Under the pieces are notes generated by a model. It had not been told where the DNA came from. It saw nothing but the letters and a program-made list of their open reading frames with translations, and ran no database searches. A DNA stretch of 57,218 nucleotides from Clostridiales bacterium (GTDB lineage Bacteria; Bacillota; Clostridia; Saccharofermentanales; Saccharofermentanaceae). Shown here in pieces: positions 42,865 through 51,838 of the stretch (position 1 is its first letter; each line of letters starts with the position of its first letter). Location of the stretch: contig JAGCSR010000023.1 in the NCBI GenBank assembly GCA_017964005.1, positions 1-57,218 on the forward strand, in the 5' to 3' direction. The position numbers and the translations under genes are program-made.

Positions 42865-43944
42865 ATGCACACAAAGCTTTTTATTCCGGGACCTACAGAG
42901 GTTTCTTCCGACGTTTTGGAGAAGATGTCCGAACCCATGATCGGACACCGCACTAAGGATGCTTCCGCATTGCAGGAGCAGATCTCACTCAAACTGCAGA
43001 AGGTAATGGGAACGAAGAACACTATCGTTCTGTCCACTTCTTCGGGAAGCGGCCTTATGGAGGGCGCTGTAAGATCTTTCACAAAGACCAGAGCAGCTGT
43101 CTTCTCGATCGGTGCTTTCGGTAAGAGATGGCACAAGATGTGCACGGCTAACGGCATCGCAGCTGACCTTTTCGAATCGGAACTCGGTCAGCCCACGACT
43201 CCCGAGATGCTCGAAGCAGCACTTTCCACAGGCAAGTATGACCTCATCACGATCACACAGAACGAGACTTCCACGGGCGTTGCAAACCCCATGAAGGCTC
43301 TGTCTGAAGTATATAAGAAGTATCCGGATGTTATCGTCTGCGTTGATACGGTATCTTCCATGGCAGGAGACCTGATCCCCGTAGACGAGCTGGGCATCGA
43401 CGTATGCATCACTTCCACACAGAAGTGCTTAGGCCTTCCTCCGGGAATGGCAATAGCATCCGTATCTGACAAAGCGATCGCCAAGGCAGAAACTGTCGAG
43501 AACAGAGGTCTTTACTTCGATTATCTGGAACTCGTAAAGTTCGTTAAGGAGAAGCCTTACCAGTATCCTTCCACACCTTCACTGTCCCACATGTTCGCGC
43601 TGGACTATCAGCTCGATAAAATCCTGGAAGAAGGCGTTGAGGCCAGATACGAGAGGCACTGCCGTATGGCTAAGATCGTCCGCGAATGGGCATCCGAGAA
43701 CTGTGAGCTCTATTCCAATCCCGACTATCTGTCGGTTACGGTTACCTGTATCACGAATACGACGGGCATTCCTTTCGCAGACATCGACAAGGCAATGACC
43801 GCAAGGGGCTTTGCTATCTCCAACGGATACGGACCTTTGAAAGATAAGACATTCAGGATCGCCCACATGGCGGACATGACTGAAGACGACATCAGGGAAG
43901 TATTGAAGGTCCTTGATGAAGTATTGGCAGAACTTAAAGCATAA
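42865..43944 (+). CDS. Class V aminotransferase, probable phosphoserine aminotransferase
   Basis: A 359-residue PLP enzyme of the alanine-glyoxylate/serine-pyruvate class V group (FIPGPTEVSSDVLEKM, ENRG). The PLP lysine is in ITSTQKCLGLPPG, and VDTVSSMAGDLIPVDELG is typical. Because serA follows after 24 bases, it probably performs the SerC step (3-phosphohydroxypyruvate to phosphoserine), as some class V enzymes of this type do; a serine-glyoxylate role cannot be excluded. ATG 42865 is preferred over an upstream GTG because GAGGA lies eight bases before it and the N-terminus fits. Confidence 0.82.
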   Translation: MHTKLFIPGPTEVSSDVLEKMSEPMIGHRTKDASALQEQISLKLQKVMGTKNTIVLSTSSGSGLMEGAVRSFTKTRAAVFSIGAFGKRWHKMCTANGIAADLFESELGQPTTPEMLEAALSTGKYDLITITQNETSTGVANPMKALSEVYKKYPDVIVCVDTVSSMAGDLIPVDELGIDVCITSTQKCLGLPPGMAIASVSDKAIAKAETVENRGLYFDYLELVKFVKEKPYQYPSTPSLSHMFALDYQLDKILEEGVEARYERHCRMAKIVREWASENCELYSNPDYLSVTVTCITNTTGIPFADIDKAMTARGFAISNGYGPLKDKTFRIAHMADMTEDDIREVLKVLDEVLAELKA

Positions 43945-43968
43945 AGAATATAACGGAGGCAAGCGGCA

Positions 43969-45585
43969 ATGGAGAAGATTCTGATCACCGAGTCCATCTC
44001 GGAGAACGCAGTAAAGTACATGCAGGACAAGGGCTTTGAGGTAGAAGAATACCTGGGCCACACACAGGAGGAGATCGAAAACCATATCGCAGGTTACGAT
44101 GCTCTCATCGTAAGATCCGCCACCAAGGTCGGAGAGTCCCTTCTTGCCAAGGCAGACAAGCTCAAGGTCGTAGGCCGTGCCGGTACCGGTATCGACAACA
44201 TCGACGTTAACGCATGTACGGCAAAGGGTGTCATCGCCATCAATACTCCCACGGCCAACAACATGGCTGCAGGTGAGCTTGCGGTAGGACATGCATTCTC
44301 TATCTTCAGGAATCTTTGCGAAGCCAACGAGGGCGTACATAACGGTGACTTCAGAAGAGGCAACTGGGTAGGTATCGAGCTCGAAGGCAAGACCGTAGGT
44401 ATCATCGGTCTCGGAAGGATCGGTTCCATCGTAGCAAGAAAGCTCAAGGGTGTGGGCATGACGGCTATCGCATACGACCCTTATATCCCGATCGAAAAGT
44501 TCGACAAGCTCGGCGTAAGACGCTGTGAGACTTTGGATGAGCTCCTGGCTGAAGCTGACCTCATTACTCTCCATACACCCAAGACCAAGGAAACGATCAA
44601 CATAATCGCAAAGGAACAGCTCTATAAGTGCAAGAGAGGTGTCCGCATCGTTAATGCCGCAAGAGGCGGTCTCGTTAACGAGCAGGATCTGGCTGATGCT
44701 CTGGCTGAAGGTCAGGTAGCAGCCGCTGCCATCGACGTATTCGATAAGGAGCCTTCCTATAACCGCGCTCCCGGCGAGCAGGAGTTCGACAATGTATTGC
44801 TGCATGCGCCTCACTGCTATATCACACCTCACCTCGGAGCTTCCACTGAAGAAGCAACCGAGAAGGTCGGTTCCGGCATCGCAGAACTCGTATCCGAAGC
44901 TCTGGCAGGCGGTCTTGTAGCTGCCATCAACATGCCTTCGGTATCCGGTGATATCGCTGCCATCAAGCCTTACTGCAACCTGGCAGAGAAGATCGGCCGC
45001 ATGTATTTCCAGGCAGAGGCAACACCCATCAAGAAGGCTGCCGTTACATACCGCGGACAGCTTGCAACACAGAGCACCGAGATAATCACTTTAAGTCTCA
45101 TGATGGGTCTTCTCAAGGGTATGGGCAACGATCATGTATCTTACGTTAACGCTCAGGAGAATATCGACGAGTGCGGAATCGAGATCGAAGAGAACAAGAT
45201 CGAGGAGATCAAGAGATACAACAACCTCATCAGCGTGACTTTCTTTACCGAGGACGGCAGGGAACTCAAGATCGACGGAACGATCTTCGATCCTGATACG
45301 GAGGTTATCGTATCCTTCTTCGGTTATGAGATGAACTGCCCTCTGTCCGACACTGTCCTTGCCATCAAGAACGAGGATAAGCCCGGCGTTATCGGACGTA
45401 TCGCAACTATCCTGGGTAAGCACAACATCAATATCGAGAGCATGCACTGGGGAAGAAAGTATATCAACCAGCACGCTCATGCTCAGGCTTTCGTAGCCGT
45501 AGAGCAGCCGGTATCCGAGAAGGTAGTAAAGGAACTTGAGGCAGCTGACGGCGTCCTCAAGGTATCGGTCCTCGAACTCGTATAA
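43969..45585 (+). CDS. serA: D-3-phosphoglycerate dehydrogenase
   Basis: First step of serine synthesis, NAD-dependent oxidation of 3-phosphoglycerate. The 538-residue long form has the 2-hydroxyacid dehydrogenase core (LKVVGRAGTGIDNIDVNACT, GIIGLGRIGSIVARKLKG, NAARGGLVNEQDL, HAPHCYITPHLGASTEEA) plus an intervening ASB-like domain and a C-terminal ACT domain (NEDKPGVIGRIATILGKHNINI) that commonly gives serine feedback. CGGAGG precedes the ATG. It completes a serine pair with the preceding aminotransferase. Confidence 0.94.
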   Translation: MEKILITESISENAVKYMQDKGFEVEEYLGHTQEEIENHIAGYDALIVRSATKVGESLLAKADKLKVVGRAGTGIDNIDVNACTAKGVIAINTPTANNMAAGELAVGHAFSIFRNLCEANEGVHNGDFRRGNWVGIELEGKTVGIIGLGRIGSIVARKLKGVGMTAIAYDPYIPIEKFDKLGVRRCETLDELLAEADLITLHTPKTKETINIIAKEQLYKCKRGVRIVNAARGGLVNEQDLADALAEGQVAAAAIDVFDKEPSYNRAPGEQEFDNVLLHAPHCYITPHLGASTEEATEKVGSGIAELVSEALAGGLVAAINMPSVSGDIAAIKPYCNLAEKIGRMYFQAEATPIKKAAVTYRGQLATQSTEIITLSLMMGLLKGMGNDHVSYVNAQENIDECGIEIEENKIEEIKRYNNLISVTFFTEDGRELKIDGTIFDPDTEVIVSFFGYEMNCPLSDTVLAIKNEDKPGVIGRIATILGKHNINIESMHWGRKYINQHAHAQAFVAVEQPVSEKVVKELEAADGVLKVSVLELV

Positions 45586-45587
45586 AA

Positions 45588-46634
45588 GTGAGATACCACT
45601 ATAAGAACAGATCAAAATGGATTGGCAGCCCCTCGGGTTTTGTTTACTTCGGGGGGCTTTACCATATCTTTTTCGGAACGAACCCGGAGTACCCGAGGTT
45701 CGGTCCTCTTCATATCGGCCATGTAGTTACCGAAGATTTCCTGGATTGGGAAGAGAGGCAGATCGCCCTGTCTCCCGAAAAGGGGGACCCTGTCGGGATA
45801 AAGCCCGGCTGCGCGTTTGCCAAGGATGGCAAGCTGTGGCTGTTCTACACATTCGAACAGGACGGGTGCGAGAAGATAAACTGCGCAGTATCGGAAGACG
45901 GAGATGTTTTCTCCGATAAGATAATGGCAGAAGATCTCGAATCGCACTTCGAAGACAAAAGATACATGAGGAATCCTTATGTTTTCGAGTACGAAGGCAA
46001 GTTCAAGCTGATAGCCTGTGCTTCTGAGGAAGGTCTCGGCCGCGTGGTGATATACGATTCGGATGACCTTATCAACTGGGAGTATAAAGGCGTTGCCGCA
46101 GATATCCCCGCGGCTTCCTGGTCCTGCGGTGAGATGCCGGAACTGTTCTGCGAAGACGATACCTGGATCCTGGCGATCCAGACTGCCCGGGCCATGCCCC
46201 ATAAGTGCCTTTATGCGACAGGGGATTTTGACGGATATAAGTTTACTGCCGAAAGCGATTTCTTCGTTCTCGAGACGGGACCTGCCATAGAATATGCAAG
46301 ATCCTGTCTTACTCCGGACGGCAGAAGGATACAGACAGCCTGGATGTACGATCACCGCAACAACACTGCATGCTTTACGGCGCCAAGGCGCATTATGTTC
46401 GACTATAAAGGGCGATTGATCATGCTGCCTGCGGAAGAAGTCGAATTCATAGCGAAGAAAACGAGCCCCTTTGTGGAATATGATGCGGGACGCCTCAATA
46501 TCAAGTTCGACAACAAGGTCTTACACTCCGTGCCGTATGCCTGTGAACCCGAGATCCGCGTTCTCGAGGACGTGGGAACGGTGGAGATATTCATTAACGG
46601 CGGACGCGAAGTCCTGTCGATGTATATCTGCTGA
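45588..46634 (+). CDS. GH32-fold protein lacking the catalytic nucleophile
   Basis: A 348-residue five-bladed propeller of the GH32 (invertase/levanase) type. The diagnostic WMNDPNG motif reads WIGSPSG (residues 11-17), so the nucleophile Asp is Ser14. The RDP motif, whose Asp stabilises the transition state, is RNP (Asn129). The acid/base motif WECP is GEMP (Glu182 retained). GxYHIFFG and SEDGDVFSDK are still recognisable. It is thus likely a pseudo-enzyme or altered in chemistry. The start is GTG 45588, two bases after the serA stop, without a clear ribosome site, so it probably depends on serA translation. No C-terminal beta-sandwich of usual length. Confidence 0.72.
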   Translation: MRYHYKNRSKWIGSPSGFVYFGGLYHIFFGTNPEYPRFGPLHIGHVVTEDFLDWEERQIALSPEKGDPVGIKPGCAFAKDGKLWLFYTFEQDGCEKINCAVSEDGDVFSDKIMAEDLESHFEDKRYMRNPYVFEYEGKFKLIACASEEGLGRVVIYDSDDLINWEYKGVAADIPAASWSCGEMPELFCEDDTWILAIQTARAMPHKCLYATGDFDGYKFTAESDFFVLETGPAIEYARSCLTPDGRRIQTAWMYDHRNNTACFTAPRRIMFDYKGRLIMLPAEEVEFIAKKTSPFVEYDAGRLNIKFDNKVLHSVPYACEPEIRVLEDVGTVEIFINGGREVLSMYIC

Positions 46635-46645
46635 ATCCCGCCGGA

Positions 46646-49300
46646 TCAGGCAGGCTTAACCTTAAAGACGTTAAGGTTCTCCGAGGAGAATACTATCTCG
46701 CCCAGCTGCTCCAGCGTTGCGGTATTGTCGTAATCGTATTTGTTGTATTCGAGATTACCGAGGATGATGTATTCGATATGATATTTGTTGATTACTTCCC
46801 GGATCTCGCTGACATCATCGCTCTGATAGATCTTGTCCACATCATCGTAACGGGGGGTCAGATATATTGCCCATACATCACGCTTGGGATCGGATTCTAT
46901 GATGTCAGTCTCAGGGTTTACTATTCCGTGGAATCTCCACAGCCACTCGTGGGTCTGCCAGCCGAGTACCGTAGGAAGTCCTGTGTAGGCAGAGACCATG
47001 TTATAGTCCTTATAACTCTCGCCTGCGGCCTCGCAGATAACAGGTGAACCCTTGACATTCTCGTTGAACCAATCCGCGGCGTCCCTGTAGCTTACGAGGT
47101 TGCCGGGAGTCTCGATATAGCCCCATTCGCTCTGATAGTTGTCGATAAAGGCCTGGCCGTCCAGACCTTCATAGTTCTCACGGGTGATCTCGCCGGAGCG
47201 CTGTTCGGTTGCGACCTTGGTGTAGTGGGCGGGGATGAAGAGCATCGCTACGAATACCCATGCCACTATAAGGCAGGCTAAGCTGTATGTACCCTTCTTG
47301 GTGACCACGAAAAAGAGCCTGGTGACCGCATAGCTCATTGCGACGGAGAATATGATGAATGCTGCGAAAGCAAACTTGAACATGGTGTTGGCGCGGAGAT
47401 ATCCGCTGGTATAGATGTCTCTGACGTAGAAGATCTCGGGAGCGATAACGATCAGGATCCCGACGACGATCATGCCGCAAACGAAGACATCGACGATGTT
47501 GCGGTCGGAGATGAAGGATGCGATGGGATTGCATCTGTTCTCGTTCTCGGATGCATAGAACAGAGAGGATTTCTTGCCCTTCTTGCCTTTCTTATCGGAA
47601 GATCCGGGCTGGTAGTTCCTGGTGATGACCGTGATCACAAAGAACGTAAGGCAGATGATAAGATGTGTTCCCCACAGTATCGCCAGCTGGAACAGTGAAG
47701 ATCTGCTCTTTACCTTGCCCAAAGCATTCGAGATCATATCGAAGTTGAGGTTGAAGGGTGCTGCCGCAATATGGGATACAACGAAGAGGAAGCTCATTCC
47801 GAAGGATGTGCGGCTCAAAGCTGAAGGGAACATACCCGCCAGTATGTAGGAGATTATCAGCACGATGAGCTGCAGTGCTATATGGACAAGGACATTGTTG
47901 CCCGCCATAAGATATACGGCAAGTATCGCTATTATGTTTCCGGCGAAAACGATCGCTGAAGGGATCGACGAGAATCTTGCGGTCTTGCGGGTGTTGGCCA
48001 GGAGCATCGCCATGGAGCAGAAGATGAAGTAGATCAGGAAGTCCCAGTAGTTCGTCATCTGCGATATGCCGAGGAGGATCGCCACCATGATGATATGGGG
48101 GGTAAGAAGGACCTTATATTCATCCTTGGGGAATCTCTCGAGCTTAAGATGCTTTGCCGTATTCGAAGGCCCGGAGGACGGAGCTTTGGCTTCAAGGACC
48201 ATGGCAAAAACGATCATGGCTATGAGGAGCACCGTCATCATGGAGACGACATGCGCATGAAGGTCTCCTATAAGGAAGGAGTAGAACGGGAATTCTTCAA
48301 TGGTATAGTCGGTCTCTATCTTAGGGTTCCATCCGATGAACCTGGTGGAGTCGGGGTAGAAGAATCCGTCGGTCTTGCCTACATTGAATCCCTGATCCGA
48401 CAGGAATCTGAGGAATCCGTTGCCCGCGCCGTTCTCATCATAGAAGAAGGAGTGGGAGTTGCCGAAGATACAGGTTGCAAGACCTGCGATAAGACCGGTG
48501 ACATACTTGAGGAATCTGTTCTCGTGGAACCCGTTCTGCTGGGCTCCTTCCGTCAGCATTACACCGAAGGAGAAACTCATGCCGAAGGGGATCGCTATGG
48601 CTGATACCATCGCCAGGTTGTAGGCAATCTTGGGGCTTAAGCAGGATAACTTGATAACCAGAGCCCAGATGAACTGGCCGAAGTAGTAGTAGTTGATATT
48701 TAATCCCGCAAGCCACATATCCTTGGCGGGAAGTTCCGGGTTGCGGAGCATCGACATGATGAAGCCGTAATCCATGAACTTCTCCTGATCCTTGATGTTG
48801 GGTTCAAAGCCTTTGATGTAGCAAAGTATTACCAATACAACGGCGAAGACGACCTCTTCGAGAACGATCTTCTCGATCAGGTAATTGTCGCCGAGCTTGT
48901 CGACAAGGTTGTTGCGCAGGCTTTTCGGGAAATAACAGCAGAACCCGACCAGCAAGATCGCGATAACCACGAATACGTAGTTGAAGCGGAACAGTCTGAT
49001 ATATGTCAGAGTCCAGACTACAAAAGATACAGTAACCAGTCCCAGGACCTTGGATGCGAAGAATCCTCCTGCGCCGAACCTTCCGAAGATCTTGAAAGCC
49101 ACGGGGAGCATGATAAGAGAAAACAGGAACAGTATCGTGTACCACAGGAGTATCATCAGTGTCTCCGAAGATCCTACAGTGGCTGACCCTGCCATCAGTA
49201 TGATGACGAAGGGGGCAAGGAGCATCAGGTATCTTAAGGGCGAACCCGAATCCTGCGGCGCGGATATTGAAGCGTTCTTTGTCTGGCTATTCTTTTTCAT
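46646..49300 (-). CDS. DUF2298/YYY-type polytopic membrane protein
   Basis: An 884-residue membrane protein with about twenty helices. FIGWNPKIETDYTIEEFPFYSFLIGDLHAHVVSM-type sequence (start IEEFPFYSFLIGDLHAH), YYFGQFIW and the C-terminal GWQTHEWLWR identify the DUF2298 (YYY) family, seen in bacteria and archaea and thought to be GT-C-like, with an outside C-terminal domain. It starts three bases after the FAD oxidoreductase gene, which follows DUF1015, forming a minus-strand operon. It ends 11 bases from the convergent GH32-like gene. Confidence 0.78.
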   Translation of the reverse strand: MKKNSQTKNASISAPQDSGSPLRYLMLLAPFVIILMAGSATVGSSETLMILLWYTILFLFSLIMLPVAFKIFGRFGAGGFFASKVLGLVTVSFVVWTLTYIRLFRFNYVFVVIAILLVGFCCYFPKSLRNNLVDKLGDNYLIEKIVLEEVVFAVVLVILCYIKGFEPNIKDQEKFMDYGFIMSMLRNPELPAKDMWLAGLNINYYYFGQFIWALVIKLSCLSPKIAYNLAMVSAIAIPFGMSFSFGVMLTEGAQQNGFHENRFLKYVTGLIAGLATCIFGNSHSFFYDENGAGNGFLRFLSDQGFNVGKTDGFFYPDSTRFIGWNPKIETDYTIEEFPFYSFLIGDLHAHVVSMMTVLLIAMIVFAMVLEAKAPSSGPSNTAKHLKLERFPKDEYKVLLTPHIIMVAILLGISQMTNYWDFLIYFIFCSMAMLLANTRKTARFSSIPSAIVFAGNIIAILAVYLMAGNNVLVHIALQLIVLIISYILAGMFPSALSRTSFGMSFLFVVSHIAAAPFNLNFDMISNALGKVKSRSSLFQLAILWGTHLIICLTFFVITVITRNYQPGSSDKKGKKGKKSSLFYASENENRCNPIASFISDRNIVDVFVCGMIVVGILIVIAPEIFYVRDIYTSGYLRANTMFKFAFAAFIIFSVAMSYAVTRLFFVVTKKGTYSLACLIVAWVFVAMLFIPAHYTKVATEQRSGEITRENYEGLDGQAFIDNYQSEWGYIETPGNLVSYRDAADWFNENVKGSPVICEAAGESYKDYNMVSAYTGLPTVLGWQTHEWLWRFHGIVNPETDIIESDPKRDVWAIYLTPRYDDVDKIYQSDDVSEIREVINKYHIEYIILGNLEYNKYDYDNTATLEQLGEIVFSSENLNVFKVKPA

Positions 49301-49303
49301 GGT

Positions 49304-50413
49304 TTAGATCTCTCCTCTTGCGGCAACATCCTCGCCCACGCTGATGGGCGTTACGATGCTGTCGGTTACTGTATCTTCCCTTGCTTTGTATTTCTCTTCA
49401 ATTTTAGCACAGATGCTGTTTGCCAAAGCTACCGTAGGATCCATCCTGTTGGCGGGTTCCTCGGTCGTGCCGAACTTTGTAAGTGCGGGAGCGCAGACAT
49501 AAAGTCCCTCCAAAGGACAGGACAGGTCGTTGGGCGGGTATTTGCCGAATCCCGCATATCTGGTCTTGGTGACTCTCCACGCTTTGATGTCGGCTTTCCT
49601 GATGTTCGGATAAAGATGCCTGAACGCAGTGAAGAAATCGCTCATTATCGATGCGTCATCTTCGATCCAGATGGGATCGGACACCAGACATTCTCCCGTA
49701 AGGTATACGACATTGCCGCCGTACCCGCGGGTGCCGAAGCAGTTGGAGTGATTGACGATCCTGGAGAAAGGAATATCGTCAGGGATCTTTACGCCCTGAT
49801 AGTAAACCTCGGAATACTTCTTCTTGAGGACCAGGAGGGTCGTGATGGATGCCGTATAGGTTATATCCATTATCGAATCCCGGGTATCCATGTCGATGGG
49901 AAGTCCGTGGGCAACATTCGTGAATGTTCTGGTGGAACCGGTGAAGATCACGATATCGGTCACGTGGTTGTGAACGGTGGAATCTGACATGACGCAGACG
50001 GTATTGAACCTGCCGTCCTCGGTCTTCTGGATCTCGGTTACGGTCTCCGAGAACATGAGCTTGCCGCCGTGGTCGGTAATCTCCTGCATAAGGCTTCGGG
50101 TCAATGCCACGAAACCCTCGGTGAAGTATCCCACTTTCCTGTGGGCGGCCCGTCCGTACCAGGTGGAGTCGAACCATTCCACCTTGTTGGATACCTTCAT
50201 GTCGCGGATAAGTCCCAAGAGCGCTTTATCGCTCTTTCTCAGGTGATGGGGCACGAGTTCCAGGTACTCGTTGCCGATCCTGGTGACCGACAGGAGTCCT
50301 CCGGGGGATGTGTTCTCTTCTATGATGATGACATCGAAGCCCGCGTTGGCAAGACGCGCACCGCACGTCAGCCCCGACAGTCCCGCTCCGATAATACAAA
50401 CGCTCTTATCCAT
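49304..50413 (-). CDS. FAD-dependent oxidoreductase, amine oxidase/desaturase type
   Basis: A 369-residue flavoprotein with the N-terminal Rossmann motif CIIGAGLSGLTCGARLANAG and the GG-containing second motif EENTSPGGLLSV typical of the phytoene-desaturase/protoporphyrinogen-oxidase/UDP-galactopyranose-mutase superfamily. The C-terminal GLYVCAPALTKFG is the FAD-binding segment. Substrate unknown. It overlaps the DUF1015 stop by one base and precedes the DUF2298 membrane protein by three, so a joint role in modifying an envelope lipid or sugar is plausible but unproven. Confidence 0.78.
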   Translation of the reverse strand: MDKSVCIIGAGLSGLTCGARLANAGFDVIIIEENTSPGGLLSVTRIGNEYLELVPHHLRKSDKALLGLIRDMKVSNKVEWFDSTWYGRAAHRKVGYFTEGFVALTRSLMQEITDHGGKLMFSETVTEIQKTEDGRFNTVCVMSDSTVHNHVTDIVIFTGSTRTFTNVAHGLPIDMDTRDSIMDITYTASITTLLVLKKKYSEVYYQGVKIPDDIPFSRIVNHSNCFGTRGYGGNVVYLTGECLVSDPIWIEDDASIMSDFFTAFRHLYPNIRKADIKAWRVTKTRYAGFGKYPPNDLSCPLEGLYVCAPALTKFGTTEEPANRMDPTVALANSICAKIEEKYKAREDTVTDSIVTPISVGEDVAARGEI

Positions 50414-51687
50414 CAGAGTACGATCTTCCTTGCTTCCATATAGAATCTCTTCTCAAAGGCATGTCCCATGGAGAAAGTCTTCCTGGGGAAAACGCCTTCG
50501 CATCTTACGGTATCGAAAAAAGTATCTTTGGAGATACCGGGGAGAAGTACTCCTGCGGATGTTGCCGAAGCCAGATCCCTGACCTCGTCGTCTCCGTGTA
50601 TGTAATCGACCTTGATGGCAGGATCTTCTTCGCAGAGTTTATCCAGGAAGAGTCCGAGGCACCCGACTGCCAGCATGTGAGGCGGTTCGGGGATCTTAAA
50701 TTCCGTGTCGTTCGTGCCGTCCGTTACGGTGAAGGATACTTCGCCTTCGTTGCCGTCGCAGCCGAAGAAGTCCTTTGCTTGGGATACCAGGTCATCTGCG
50801 GATATTCCGAAGACGATCCTGTGGATAGGCTCGAATGCGAGACCCTTATCGTGGATATTCACTACTTCGGTTAATGCGAATCTTGCAGGGTGAGTCTTAC
50901 GCTCTTCTTCTGAAAGATCAGCCTTGATGTTGTCCCAGTGGGCTTTGGCGGATGCCAGCGAGTGGTTGCCGTCGCCTACAAGATAGAGGATGTCTTCGGG
51001 TCCTTCACACAGGGAGGCAAGACCTTCGATAACAGATCTGCCTGTCTTGGAATCCGCAGGTACCGCTATTCCTCTGATGGCTCCCGAATCCTTCATGAGG
51101 GGAGTGTCATATATGACCTCGAGTCCTTCTTCCGAAGCCTTGGCGAACGCTCCGCCGATCACCTTGTCTTCCGGATCGTCGATAAGGAGCATTACATGGG
51201 GAAGCTCGATCGGGCAGTTGCTGCGGATCTTGATCCTCGGAGGGATCCTTGACAGCACCGTTCCCTCGGTGGCCTTGCAGCGGGATTTTATATTAGGGTC
51301 GAAATTATATTCCTCCAGGTCAACACCCAGGACCAGACCCTTGCGGGAAGGGGTAACCGGAGTCGATCTGTCAACGAGTATGAAGGAATCGGACAATGTG
51401 CGGAAAGTTCCGTCTGACAGGTACTTTGCCGCGTTCTGCCTTATGGAAGCCAGACGCTCTTCCTTGTTGTCGTCCTCAAGGTAAGCTTCCGGCAGGATGA
51501 GCTTTGCGGTAGAAGGGCAATCCCCTACGATGTTATATACATCATCCCAATATTCTCTGTCTGATGTGAACTGGTCACAGGCAACTACTGCCCATTTGGT
51601 AAGATCGACGTCCTGTGCGGGGATCAGGATATCGCAGGCGGCGCATGCCGCGTTGTCAAAGATCTTCATACGCACCCTCTGAATCAT
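50413..51687 (-). CDS. DUF1015-family protein
   Basis: A conserved 424-residue cytoplasmic protein (YbbR/SpoIID-neighbour DUF1015 type). Typical motifs are YLVGDGNHSLASAKAHWDN, HPARFALTEVVNIHD and the N-terminal ILIPAQDVDLTKWAVVACDQFTSDREYW (start ILIPAQDVDLTK). No biochemical function is established. It opens the DUF1015-FAD-DUF2298 operon. Two starts are possible, 51687 and 51669; the latter has AGAGGG about five bases upstream. Confidence 0.82.
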   Translation of the reverse strand: MIQRVRMKIFDNAACAACDILIPAQDVDLTKWAVVACDQFTSDREYWDDVYNIVGDCPSTAKLILPEAYLEDDNKEERLASIRQNAAKYLSDGTFRTLSDSFILVDRSTPVTPSRKGLVLGVDLEEYNFDPNIKSRCKATEGTVLSRIPPRIKIRSNCPIELPHVMLLIDDPEDKVIGGAFAKASEEGLEVIYDTPLMKDSGAIRGIAVPADSKTGRSVIEGLASLCEGPEDILYLVGDGNHSLASAKAHWDNIKADLSEEERKTHPARFALTEVVNIHDKGLAFEPIHRIVFGISADDLVSQAKDFFGCDGNEGEVSFTVTDGTNDTEFKIPEPPHMLAVGCLGLFLDKLCEEDPAIKVDYIHGDDEVRDLASATSAGVLLPGISKDTFFDTVRCEGVFPRKTFSMGHAFEKRFYMEARKIVL

Positions 51688-51728
51688 ATTGTCTTCTCTT
51701 GCGAGAGCCTAACTATTCTAACACGGTC

Positions 51729-51741
51729 ACGCGCGTTTTTA
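51729..51741. promoter_or_regulatory. Palindrome between divergent DUF1015 and WYL genes
   Basis: The 151-base divergent gap contains ACGCGCGT (51729-51736) followed by T residues and, further on, a good TTGACA (51760-51765) without a matching -10 at normal spacing. No promoter could be fixed with confidence. Confidence 0.25.
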
Positions 51742-51838
51742 AATAATGGTTTTCCATACTTGACAGGATGGGCCGGATGAAGGAAACTGATATCATTAGT
51801 CCGATTAACGGGACAAATATTCATGGGAGGACGAAGTT

